Origin: Wurfbainia villosa
Lineage: Eukaryota > Streptophyta > Magnoliopsida > Zingiberales > Zingiberaceae
Direction of reading: 5' to 3'
Length of the DNA stretch: 64,000 nt
NCBI GenBank assembly: GCA_025175895.1
Contig: CM046000.1
Coordinates: 65,934,720-65,998,719, forward strand
The notes under the pieces are model-generated. The model saw nothing but the letters and a program-made list of their open reading frames with translations. It was not told the origin of the DNA and searched no databases. Numbering within the stretch: the first letter of the stretch is position 1; each line of letters opens with the position of its first letter. A program made the translations under genes and the position numbers. Positions 33,643 through 43,084 of this stretch are shown in pieces.

Positions 33643-36600
33643 CTATTCTATTACGCACATTCCCAATTTTCGTCTTAATAGACTAAATTCGGCTTCGGGT
33701 AGGGGTTTAGTAAATAGGTCTATTAAGTTAGACTTCGATTCGACGTATTCGAGTTGTATGGCTCCGTTGGCCACATGTTCTCGAATGAAATGGTGTTTAA
33801 CTTCTATATGTTTGGTCCTAGAGTGACATATCAGATTCTTTGTAAGATTAATTGAACTAATGTTGTCTACGTGAAGTTTAGTATTCGTAAAGTCTAACTT
33901 AAAGTCGCGGAGAGTGTGCTTCATCCAAAGAAGTTGAGTGACACACTCACCCATCGCAATGTATTCGGCTTCGGTGGTAGATAAAGCGACACAGTGTTGC
34001 TTCCTACTGCACCAACTTACTAGACTCGAGCCGAGTAGTTGACAACAACCACTCGTGCTCTTTCTATCGAGTTTACTACCAGCATAATCCGAATCGGAGT
34101 AGCCGATTAGTTCGAACTCTGTAGATCTAGGGTACCAAATACCAACATTAAGTGTACCCTTTAGATATCTAAGGATACGCTTAACTAGGGTTAGGTGAGA
34201 CTCCTTAGCACAGGTTTGAAACCTGGCGCACATACTTACTGCGAATAGGATGTCGGGTCGACTCGCAGTTAAGTATAGGAGACTTCCTATCACGCTCCTA
34301 TAGTACTTTAAGTCAATGGTCTTACTTTCTAGGTCTTCTCCTATATTAACGTTAATCGCCATTGGGGTGTTTATTACCTTGGCGTCTTGCATTCCAAATC
34401 TTTTAATTAACTCCTTAGTGTATTTTTGTTGATATAGGTATATACCATCCTTAGTTTGTTTAATTTGTAGACCTAAAAAGAAACTTAACTCGCCTACCAA
34501 GTTCATTTCAAACTCACTTTCCATGAGTGAAACAAACTCGTTTAGTAAGGCTGAGTTAGAGGTTCCAAAAATTATATCGTCTACGTAAATTTGAGCTATG
34601 AATATTTCTTTACCTAAGGTTTTTACGAAGAGAGTTGGGTCAACTAAGCCTTGGTTAAACCCTTTTGACTTAAGATGGATTGAAAGTCTCTCGTACCAAG
34701 CTCGAGGAGCTTGTTTAAGTCCATAGAGATCTTTCTTAAGTTTTAGAACATGGTCGGGTTTATCTAGATTTTCGAATCCGGGGGGTTGGCTAACATAAAC
34801 TTCTTCTTTAATGTATCCATTTAGGAATGCCGACTTAACATCCATTTGAAACAGCTTAAATCCTCGATGTGCGGCATAAGCTAGCAACATTCGAATGGAT
34901 TCGAGTCTAGCTACTGGGGCATAGGTTTCGTCGTAATCTAAGCCTTCGACTTGACTAAACCCTTTGGCGACTAACCTAGCCTTGTTTCTAACTACTTCAC
35001 CTTTATCATCAAGCTTATTTCGAAACACCCACCTTGTTCCAATTATCATTTTGTCTTTAGGTGGTGGTACTAATTCCCACACTTCATTCCTAGTAAATTG
35101 AGCTAGCTCTTCCTGCATTGCAATAATCCAATCAGGATCAAGAAGATCTTGTTCAATTGATTTGGGTTCTATCTTTGAAATTAAGGAAATTTGACTAAGG
35201 TTCCTATAGGATGCTCTAGTTCGAACTCCTAGATTAGGATCTCCTATCACTTGGTCGATAGGATGATTCGTTTGAGTCCTAGTTGGATTTGGGTTTGAGT
35301 CTACAACTTGATCCATAGGATGACTCGTTTGAGTTCTAGTTTGGTTGGAGTCATCTATCACTTGATCAATAGAGTGATTTGGTTGAACACTAGTTTGACT
35401 CGGATCACTTGTCACTTGGTCGACAAGAGAAGTTGGTTGATGTGGATTAGACTCGATCTCAGGGTCGGAGACGAGTTTGGTATCAGTGGGATCAACACTT
35501 GGGGTCATTAAGGGTTTTGTAGGTTCGGGCACTTCATCGAACACTACATTAATAGTCTCTTCGACTCTAAGGGTGTCGTGGTTATATACTGTATAAGCTC
35601 GACTTGTAGTCGAGTATCCTAGAAAGATTCCGGTCGTGGTTTTGGATGTAAATTTCCCTAGGTAATCCTTAGTGTTTAGGATATGTACCTTACACCCAAA
35701 TACCCTAAAGTACATGATGTTAGGTATTTTATCGTGATAAATCTCGTACGAGGTCTTAAGGTGCCTTTTTACCATAAGGATCCTATTTTGGACATAGCAT
35801 GCCGTACTCACGGCTTCTACCCAAAACCTATCGGGTAGGTCGTATTCGTTCAACATGGTCCTAGCGGCTTCTTGTAGAGTTTGGTTTTTTCGCTCCACTA
35901 GGCCATTTTGTTGAGGGGTCCTAGGGCAAGAGAATTCATGGTGGTATCCATTTAGGTTACAGAAGTCGGTGAACCTTTGATTTTCGAATTCACCACCATG
36001 ATCGCTTCTAAGTCTTTTAACCTTAAGGTCTTTTTGATTCTCGATTAATTTGAATAGATTGATTAATTGATCTAGGGTATCATTTTTATGTTTGATGAAC
36101 CTAACCCAGGTAAACCTGGAGTAGTCGTCAATTATGACTAAGCAATATTGACTTTTATTGAGTGACTTGGCTCCATGTGAATCGAATAGATCCATATGTA
36201 GGAGCTCAAGTACACTTGAGGTTCGTTCTTGGTTAGTTAACTTGTGTTGTGTCTTAGGTTGTTTTCCTTGTTGACAAGCATTACAGACTTTATTAACCAA
36301 ATTGTTGAGGTTGGGTAAGCCTCTGACTAAGCCACTCTGACTCATCTTGTGGACGAGTCTTGGGTGCGAGTGACCGAGTCGTCGGTGCCACAACCATGAT
36401 TCCTCTTCCTGTGTCATAAGACATTTGGCTGAGGATTTGATTAAGTTAATTGTGTAAATGTTATTTGTCCTAGTTCCTTTGAGTATTGTTTTAGCTATTT
36501 TATTTGTTTTAATTACACATTCATTTTCTAAAAATACGACCTTATAGTTATTGTCACATAATTGGCTTACGCTAAGCAGGTTATATTTGAAATTCTCTAC

Positions 36601-36771
36601 AAGTAATACATTTTTAATAATAAAATTCGAGTTAAGCTCGATATCACCTGATCCGATGATTTTGAGCTTGTCGTTATTCCCAAAAGCTACCGATCCTTGT
36701 CGTTTGAATCGAAACTTTGTGAATTTGAGTTGATCCCCGGTCATGTGTCGGGAGCAACCGCTGTCCAACAT
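33643..36771 (-). CDS. pol: SireB pol polyprotein: protease, integrase, RT, RNase H
   Basis: An uninterrupted frame of 1042 residues. The protease starts right at the ATG with the active site LDSG (residues 2-5). The integrase zinc region has histidines 129 and 134 and cysteines 163 and 166; the catalytic triad is D194, D257 and E293, the last two exactly 35 residues apart. RT spans about residues 560-800, with YVDD at 729-732. RNase H is near 890-1030 ([39 protein letters not shown]). The polyprotein would be cut by its own protease, then copy the RNA and insert the cDNA. A TAG lies four codons upstream of the ATG, so it is not fused to gag here; expression might use readthrough, splicing or reinitiation. 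Length and order are normal for Copia pol. Confidence 0.93.
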   Translation of the reverse strand: MLDSGCSRHMTGDQLKFTKFRFKRQGSVAFGNNDKLKIIGSGDIELNSNFIIKNVLLVENFKYNLLSVSQLCDNNYKVVFLENECVIKTNKIAKTILKGTRTNNIYTINLIKSSAKCLMTQEEESWLWHRRLGHSHPRLVHKMSQSGLVRGLPNLNNLVNKVCNACQQGKQPKTQHKLTNQERTSSVLELLHMDLFDSHGAKSLNKSQYCLVIIDDYSRFTWVRFIKHKNDTLDQLINLFKLIENQKDLKVKRLRSDHGGEFENQRFTDFCNLNGYHHEFSCPRTPQQNGLVERKNQTLQEAARTMLNEYDLPDRFWVEAVSTACYVQNRILMVKRHLKTSYEIYHDKIPNIMYFRVFGCKVHILNTKDYLGKFTSKTTTGIFLGYSTTSRAYTVYNHDTLRVEETINVVFDEVPEPTKPLMTPSVDPTDTKLVSDPEIESNPHQPTSLVDQVTSDPSQTSVQPNHSIDQVIDDSNQTRTQTSHPMDQVVDSNPNPTRTQTNHPIDQVIGDPNLGVRTRASYRNLSQISLISKIEPKSIEQDLLDPDWIIAMQEELAQFTRNEVWELVPPPKDKMIIGTRWVFRNKLDDKGEVVRNKARLVAKGFSQVEGLDYDETYAPVARLESIRMLLAYAAHRGFKLFQMDVKSAFLNGYIKEEVYVSQPPGFENLDKPDHVLKLKKDLYGLKQAPRAWYERLSIHLKSKGFNQGLVDPTLFVKTLGKEIFIAQIYVDDIIFGTSNSALLNEFVSLMESEFEMNLVGELSFFLGLQIKQTKDGIYLYQQKYTKELIKRFGMQDAKVINTPMAINVNIGEDLESKTIDLKYYRSVIGSLLYLTASRPDILFAVSMCARFQTCAKESHLTLVKRILRYLKGTLNVGIWYPRSTEFELIGYSDSDYAGSKLDRKSTSGCCQLLGSSLVSWCSRKQHCVALSTTEAEYIAMGECVTQLLWMKHTLRDFKLDFTNTKLHVDNISSINLTKNLICHSRTKHIEVKHHFIREHVANGAIQLEYVESKSNLIDLFTKPLPEAEFSLLRRKLGMCVIE

Positions 36772-37356
36772 CCATTGATCCTACACACAAGGTGGTTGGA
36801 TTGGATGTTAGATTTTTTTTTTTAAAAAAAAATTGGTTGTAAGTTGTTAAACCTAGGTCATCTCACCTGTGTCTATATGATCAAGCATGTTATACTTATG
36901 TTTTTTTTGTGAGATGATTTCCAATTAAGTTGATTAAGTGTATTTAGGTTCAAGTAATTTTATGTTAAATTTGGATTTGACCCTAGGCTTGTCAAGTTTA
37001 CCTTTTCAAGATCATGGCTTCCAGGTCGTGGCGAGGCACAGGGGCCTTCTTTTATCGGATCATCGACCACTTCCGTAGACAAAGCCATGTTCAAGAAAAT
37101 GATGACTTGACTCACCTAAGATTATTTCCTAGTCTAACTGATTATTTTTGAAAAGAGGCTCCCCGAGGCTCAATCTTTTCGAAGAATTTTAGTTGGTTAT
37201 GTTTTTGAAAAGAGGCTCCCCGAGGCTCAATCTTTTCGAAGTTGATTATGTTCATGTTCTAAGTGAGTTCACAAGTTTTAAAGTACAAACTTTCTAAGTT
37301 AAAGCATGCAATTTCTAAGTTAAAGCACAAACATTCTAAGTTAAAACATGCAATTT
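36772..37356 (-). other. SireB spacer between gag and pol
   Basis: This 585-bp stretch has no reading frame. It contains a direct repeat of AAAAGAGGCTCCCCGAGGCT with its flank (37152-37189 and 37204-37241) and short repeats of ATTTCTAAGTTAAAGCA near 37310-37370. The same spacer occurs in SireA, so it is an established part of this lineage and not a recent disruption. Two T/A homopolymer runs lie at about 36812-36831. Confidence 0.7.
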
Positions 37357-38997
37357 CTATGTTAAAGCACAAACATATTTTGTACTGTCTCCCCCTAGAC
37401 CGTTGAATCGGTTCGGTCTATCCACATAGTGGATTTGGTCCTTGGGAATCCAGTACAGGTTGGATCCTAGAGTTGAAATCAAAAGGTTCTTAGGGACCCA
37501 TGCTTGGACATGTTTCCTATGTCGACTTACAGTCGACATATACGACCTATTAGTCGTGTTTAAGTTAAATCCTAGTCCAGCCTTGTTGTACACGGCCCTT
37601 TGAGATCCAAGTAGGAGGTCAAGTCCTTTGGATCCCGAAGTGAACCTTTCCAACGTCTTCCTAAGATCTTCGACTTGACTTTTCAAGAGAGAGTTCTCAA
37701 CTTCGAGCTTTTTAACTCGAGGTGAGTCCTTCTCTTGAACTCGACTAGTCGAAGAGGTTAGGGAGACCTCGTGTTTGAGGAGTTTAACCTCCTCAACAAG
37801 GGTCTCGACCTTGGACTCGGACTTAGCTAACTTCCTAGACAAAAACCTAACCGTATTATGTAAAGTATTAAATAAAGTTCGACTTACTTTAAGGGTATTT
37901 TTTAAACCGGATGCGTATCCGTGGCTTGACTTGAAGGTAGCTTCGTAGTCTGAGTCATCCTCAGGTTCTGACTCAAGTTCAGGCTCGGTCTCCGTGTCCG
38001 ACTCAATTGATTTTGCCATGAAGACGTGGTCTTCGTCTTCTTCGGATGACGCTTCTTCCCATGTCGCGTTGAGGGCCTTCTTGTGCTTAGGTGCTTGGTG
38101 GTTCAGCTTGGGGCACTCGGACTTGATATGTCCAAACCTGTTACACGCATAACACCTAATATTAGAACTTTTAGGCTTACCTTGGTTGAGTCGAGTCGTG
38201 GTTCGCTTTCGTCCCTTGGCTATCCTTCGAGCTAGGTTCATTAGTTCGGCAGTCAACTCCGGGTCAACTTCTTCTTCGGACTCGTCTTCCTCCTCGGTTG
38301 GTGGTGGCTTGCTTGCGATTTTCTTCTTCTTTGATCCTGCAAACAAGGCTATACCCCTCTCGGGTTCCGAGTTGGACTGCTCATGTAATTCGAAATCGGA
38401 AAAGAGTTCATCTAACCTATTTTTAGAAAGATCCTTGGAGACCTTGTAGGCATCGACCATGGATGCCCACAAGGTAGTCCTCGGAAACGAGTTTAGAACA
38501 TACCTTATAAGGTCGCGGTTTTTGACCTTTTGCCCGATTGCGTGTAGGTTGTTAACTATGTCCTGGACTCGGGCGTGAAGTTGGGTCGCGGACTCGTGTT
38601 CCTGCATTTTTAGGTTATATAGTTTATTGAAAAGAAGATCACGCTTACATACCTTGGCTTCATCGGTCCCTTCGTGTAGCTCCACTAGTTTCGTCCAAAG
38701 ATCTTTTGTGCTTATGAAGGGGCCGACGCGATTTAGCTCCTCCTTGGATAGGCCGCATTGGAGGATTTGTGTTGCCTTGGCGTCGGCTTCGACTTGTCGT
38801 TTTGTCGCAATGGTCCATTGATCATAATCCAAGGAGTCACCCACTTCTTTAGTCGGAAGTGTGAAACCCGTTTGGATTATGATCCACATCTCGATTTGGG
38901 TTTTGAGAAAGCATTCCATCCGACCCTTCCAATAACGGAAGTAATTTCCGTTGTAAAACGGAGGTCGGACGGTGCTAAAACCCTCGAGATGGGCCAT
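37357..38997 (-). CDS. gag: SireB gag
   Basis: An uninterrupted frame of 546 residues from ATG at 38997 (MAHLEG); upstream sense codons run in from a non-ATG position, and SireA gag starts at the same point. The N-terminal domain has FRYWKGRMECFLKTQ, LQCGLSKEELNRVGPF and the long helical middle typical of Copia gag. A basic region leads to one CCHC zinc knuckle, CYACNRFGHIKSEC, at residues 282-295 (38113-38154). An acidic Ser/Glu-rich segment, a coiled coil (about residues 395-450) and a conserved tail with AWVPKNLL...YWIPKDQ follow. The long region after the knuckle is usual for Sirevirus gag. It would assemble particles in the cytoplasm and bind the element RNA. Confidence 0.92.
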   Translation of the reverse strand: MAHLEGFSTVRPPFYNGNYFRYWKGRMECFLKTQIEMWIIIQTGFTLPTKEVGDSLDYDQWTIATKRQVEADAKATQILQCGLSKEELNRVGPFISTKDLWTKLVELHEGTDEAKVCKRDLLFNKLYNLKMQEHESATQLHARVQDIVNNLHAIGQKVKNRDLIRYVLNSFPRTTLWASMVDAYKVSKDLSKNRLDELFSDFELHEQSNSEPERGIALFAGSKKKKIASKPPPTEEEDESEEEVDPELTAELMNLARRIAKGRKRTTTRLNQGKPKSSNIRCYACNRFGHIKSECPKLNHQAPKHKKALNATWEEASSEEDEDHVFMAKSIESDTETEPELESEPEDDSDYEATFKSSHGYASGLKNTLKVSRTLFNTLHNTVRFLSRKLAKSESKVETLVEEVKLLKHEVSLTSSTSRVQEKDSPRVKKLEVENSLLKSQVEDLRKTLERFTSGSKGLDLLLGSQRAVYNKAGLGFNLNTTNRSYMSTVSRHRKHVQAWVPKNLLISTLGSNLYWIPKDQIHYVDRPNRFNGLGGDSTKYVCALT

Positions 38998-39200
38998 TAG
39001 AACAAAAGACACAAATAGACGGAGACGAACAAACTAACAACGACAAAAACACGAAAACAAGTACCAAGACTCGCGTCTTGAATTAGTAGTGCGGGAGAAA
39101 AACTTAACAAGGCGAAATAAATAAAAAAAACAGAATTAAAAGAAAAATAAATCTGTAAAAAGGATAGATTGGAGGTTTCACCAAATCTTAGCAACCCCCG

Positions 39201-39212
39201 GCTCTGATACCA
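39201..39212 (-). other. SireB primer-binding site
   Basis: The reverse complement is TGGTATCAGAGC, a full match to the initiator tRNA-Met type site. It lies two bases from the right LTR. Confidence 0.92.
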
Positions 39213-39214
39213 AT

Positions 39215-40326
39215 TGTTGGATCGATGCGGTTCGCTAGAGGGGGGAGGTGAATAGCGATAAAAACTTTTACGTAATCGTTCGTTAAGGTATGAGTAAAAT
39301 GCAGCGGAAAGATAACAATAAATAAATAAAAACACGAGGGTTTTTACTTGGTTCGTAGCCTATGGCTACTACTCCAAGGCCCTAGTGGTCCTTGACCACA
39401 CACGGAGGGCAAAATACTAACCAAACTCCTCCTCGTTGGAGATAGGAGTTAAACGAATAAAAAACTCGATAAAGACTCAAGGTAGAGGGACACTCCCCCT
39501 CTCCTTGATATGATTTAAAGTTTACTAAAAGAAACAAACTGAAATACAATTTAGAACATTCGTTACCGACGACTTTAAAGGTTGGAGGTTGAAGCTCTAG
39601 TTGTCGTCTCGGCAGCGCTTCGTCGTAGGGATGTCGGAGAGTCGGAGCGTATCGGAAGCACTTGGAAGCTTTTTAATTGATCAAAAACCCTAGGTTTGGC
39701 CCTCTTTTTATAGCCTTTAAGCCCCTCATCGAATGGGTCTTCAACCAATAAGAATTGGGCACAAAACTCCTTGAAAAATGGTGATAAAGCTTGACTCCTC
39801 GAGGCTGATCCTTTGACCGAATGATCGATGGCCATCACCCGATCATTCGGGCGATCGAGTTCGACCTTCTAAGCGGTCGATCGATTGACCAATGAGTCCT
39901 CTGTCTGGCAATGATCGATGCTTGCTGCAAGTCAAGGTTAGCTCAATAAAAACATAATTTCGACGGTCGTCGACCATCCGATCTCGACCTAGACCACCTA
40001 TGAGATGTCTTGGGTCGGATCTACGCTTAAGTCTTTCCCCGTAAAGAGGATACGACCTTGCTTACACTCGCACACACGAGCTTACCTTAGTACTTACGTG
40101 TTGCTTTTGCTTCCGGCCTTCCACTCAATTCCTTCGGCTCCCTCCGAAGTCTCTTGAGTGTCGCCCGACCACCGCGGCTTCCTCCGGGTGTCGCTAGCCT
40201 TCAGCTCCAGCGTTGAGACTTTTCTGGACACTTGATTATGCTCATGAGATAACAATATATGCTTAACTTTGTATCGTTTGCTATAATCAAAACTTAGGTT
40301 CGACTTAGGTGCCTACTGCACCAACA
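39215..40326 (-). repeat. SireB right LTR (5' LTR)
   Basis: The LTR is 1112 bp. The minus-strand TATA box lies in 39702-39714. The GATCG-rich block at about 39815-39925 is rearranged relative to the left LTR, while the flanks are nearly identical. The target duplication AAGCT follows. Confidence 0.93.
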
Positions 40327-40730
40327 AAGCTTGGACTTTCCCTTACCAACCCATGTTGGACTTTCCATGCCAAGACCCATGCTTGGACTTTCCATGCCAA
40401 GTACTCATGACTTGGACTTTACCTTGCCAAGACCCAAGTTTGGACTTTCCATGCCAAGTACCCATGACTTGGACTTTACCTTGCCAAGACCCATGCTTGG
40501 ACTTTCCCATAATCACATGATCAACCCTAGTCAACCATCAAAGTCTCCCTCGAGTCAAAACTCGAGTCTGGTCAATTATAACCTGGGTTGATTGTATAAA
40601 AAATCTCCCCAAAACATCAACAGACATTAATGTCAAACATCAATGTCAACTTACTTTGTCAAACATCAAAACATCACTCGAGTCAAAACTCGAGTCTGGT
40701 CAATCGTGACCTGGGCCGATTGCACCAACA
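40327..40730 (-). repeat. SireC LTR, right part
   Basis: This continues 31611 after SireB. The minisatellite goes on to about 40510, with units of roughly 27-33 bp containing CTTGGACTTTCCATGCCAAG. Then come two 46-bp direct repeats (40549-40594 and 40677-40722) that start with the hairpin CTCGAGTCAAAACTCGAG. The LTR ends GATTGCACCAACA, followed by the PPT complement ATCTTCCCCTTTTTGATG. Confidence 0.8.
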
Positions 40731-40848
40731 ATCTTCCCCTTTTTGATGTTTGACAAAAACAACCTTGAGTTGGGCCCCTAACTATAATTCCCTTAACAAT
40801 TTCATAAATTGGAAATCTTATGTTCTCCCCCTTTTTGACATACATCAA
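40731..40848 (-). other. SireC internal edge with PPT copies
   Basis: PPT-like tracts lie at 40731-40748 and near 40824-40837 (CTCCCCCTTTTTGAC). The stretch is interrupted after ATCAA by AngB and continues at 49593. It shows the minus orientation of SireC. Confidence 0.75.
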
Positions 40849-42947
40849 TGATGGAATTGTGCTCGGAGGTTCATTGGCTCCCATGTCCCCGGATTAAAAT
40901 TTTCACTAATGAAAACTAATCCGGATGGGATGAGTTTCCTAAGCTCAACCATTTCGTCGTCATGCTAACGACTTGAGCGATCGCTTGAACAAACTAGTTG
41001 TTCAAGCAACCAAACTCTTCTAGTCGGTTAGCCGTGGAAGAGACGACGGACGGATCGCCGGTTTTTGTGTTTATCTTCGGGGTCCATGATTATACAAATA
41101 CATATGGATGTAGACATGTATAATTAACACATACAAACATATTAATAAGAACATGCAAAGATCAATAATAAAACTTGTAAAACTTTTATACCTCTCGATC
41201 TTCTATCGTATGTCCTAACCTCCATGTAGACTTCGTGTAGGCGAAGATCCTCTACAAGTTGAAGCTTCCTAGATCTTCTTCAATCAAAAGAAAGAAGAAC
41301 TCTCCTTCCCTTCTTGCTTGAGCCAACCACCAATCCACAAAGGATTGATGCCGCCGACACCTAGAATAGAGAGAACAAGATGGCCAACCAAGGAACTGAA
41401 CAAGGTAACAATCCCTAGCTCCTTTATGCCGCCGGCCAAGAGGAAAAGAAGAAGAGAAGAGGAATAGGTTGAGTGCCGACCAAGGTAGAGGGAAGAAGAG
41501 GAAGGAGCAGACCACACCCTAGGAAGAAGAAGAGCTTCTCTCCTATAGTTTCCGCCCACATTCTTGCAAACCCTAGCCGGCCAACCAAAGAGCCAAACCC
41601 TAATCTAATTAGGGTTTCCTCCTTAGGGTTTCTTGCCGCCCAAGCTATTGATAGGCAAAACCCTAATTTCCAAAAACAACCAACTTCTTGGCATGCCGCT
41701 CACCTTAAGCCACCTTATATAGAGTTGGGCTTAAGCCTTGTTTTAATCTCCACCGTCGGTTATAGGGTTTTAATCTCAACGGTCGGTTCTAGAGATTTAA
41801 TCTCAACCGTCGGATCTAGAGATTTAATCTCCACCGTCGGATCTAGGGATTTAATCTCAACCATCGGATCTAGAGATTTAATCTCAACCGTTGGATCTAG
41901 AGATTTAATCTCCACTGTTGGATCTACGGATTTAATCTCAACCGTCGGATCTAGAGATTTAATCTCAACCGTCGAATCTAGAGATTTAATCTCCACCATC
42001 GGATCTAGGGATTTTTTTTCCATCATTGGATCTAGGCTTCATGAGGATTATATTAGGCTACGATAGGGACCATGAGGAGGAGTTGGATCTTGGCCACCCG
42101 ATGGATCGGAACCACACAAACTTGATCCATCAATGATGTTCCATTCCACTAGAGGATCATCATTGAATTACCTCACCAACCCCCATAAATTAATATGGGA
42201 TCCATACATTATTTGTACATCCATCTCCCCGTGTTTAAGATATCGAATGTCCGTCAATTAATTGATTTACTGACCATCAATCAATTAACATCTAACTCCT
42301 CGAGTAGTACCACTCAATCTTATCATCATGTTGACTAAGTCAACCTACAGGGTTTACATGATGAACCTTATGAGCTCCTCAAGGGGACATCATCAACCTA
42401 ATATATAGGACACGGTTTCCTCCTATAATCAACGATACACCATGTAAATAATATCATTTCCCAACTTACCGGGCATATTGATTTAATCCATATAAATCTC
42501 ACCCTTTGGTAAATCAAAGAAATAAATACTAAGTACATGTACCCGTTATTATATCGGGATTAAGAGCATGTACAACATAATATCCAAGGTCCGATTCAAT
42601 TATGTAGTCAGCAATAAATTGAATCACCTCTATGTCGGTTCTGCTCAATACACCTAAGTGTGCTAGTGTAACTCTATGTTCAAGACAAAACAATACCAAG
42701 CTACACTACAACCATGGCAATGGTTTGTCCAAAACCATCTTGGTTGTGAGCCTCTACTTATATTCTACAAGAGACTGATAACATGATCTTCTGTGCCACA
42801 CCAAGCACCATGTTATCTACAATATAAAGTGTTAGACAGTATGCACACATATAATAAATATAAAGTGTAAACAATGATCATGTGATTCTTATTTCAAAAT
42901 AAAAATGTTCATACAAAAGAGCTAGGCTTTCAGTATACATTCTAACA
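40849..42947 (-). repeat. AngB left LTR (3' LTR)
   Basis: The LTR runs TGATGGAATTGTGCTC to TTCTAACA. The minus-strand TATA box CTATATAAGG is at 41713-41722 and the 27-bp repeat block at 41736-42020. Open frames on both strands within the block are repeat artefacts. Confidence 0.93.
41736..42020 (-). repeat. 27-bp tandem repeats, ten units, 81-bp higher order
   Basis: Ten units follow AATCTCAACCGTCGG then ATCTAGAGATTT. Units starting AATCTCC recur at positions 1, 4, 7 and 10, with AATCTCA units between, giving an 81-bp period. Because 27 is divisible by three, open frames with a nine-residue repeat arise on both strands. The block lies just upstream of the TATA box for the minus-strand transcript. 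Equivalent blocks are at 48390-48670 and 60810-61095. Confidence 0.92.
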
Positions 42948-43084
42948 ATCTCCCACTTATACTAAAAGACTATGTTATCCTCATACTGCCATACATCTGA
43001 TTCCCCTTCCCTCCACATGCCAATCAAAGCTCTTGCTAGAAGGGCCTTACTGAAAGGGTCTACTAGGTCATCCTCTGTTTCAAT

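Larger units (their letters stand above)
31612..40326 (-). mobile_element. SireB: full-length Sirevirus with intact gag and pol
   Basis: This 8715-bp element has 1126-bp and 1112-bp LTRs (TGTTGG...CCAACA) and perfect target duplications AAGCT (31607-31611 and 40327-40331). The PBS matches initiator tRNA-Met over 12 bases; multiple PPT copies lie inside the left LTR, and long uninterrupted gag and pol frames are on the minus strand. It interrupts a minisatellite in the SireC LTR. LTR pairs differ by scattered changes, many G/A or C/T at CG sites, plus one scrambled GATCG-rich block. It is the youngest-looking coding copy in the window and the only one that might be autonomous. Confidence 0.95.

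Noticed and set aside
40331..40591. Open frame with repeated LGLSMP and DLDFTLPRP
   Set aside because: It is the minisatellite of the SireC LTR read in one frame; it starts inside the SireB target duplication.
41252..41559. Open frames rich in Phe, Leu and Ser in the Angela LTRs (also 47831-48233, 25919-26176, 60202-60659)
   Set aside because: They lie downstream of the TATA box in LTR leader sequence, come from GAAGAAGAG-type repeats, and differ in frame between copies.
41760..42026. Open frames with a nine-residue repeat on both strands in the Angela LTRs (also 26181-26550, 48370-48711, 60659-61096)
   Set aside because: They come from a 27-bp tandem repeat, whose length is divisible by three, so any frame without a stop in one unit stays open. 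They recur in each LTR and have no start context or family.
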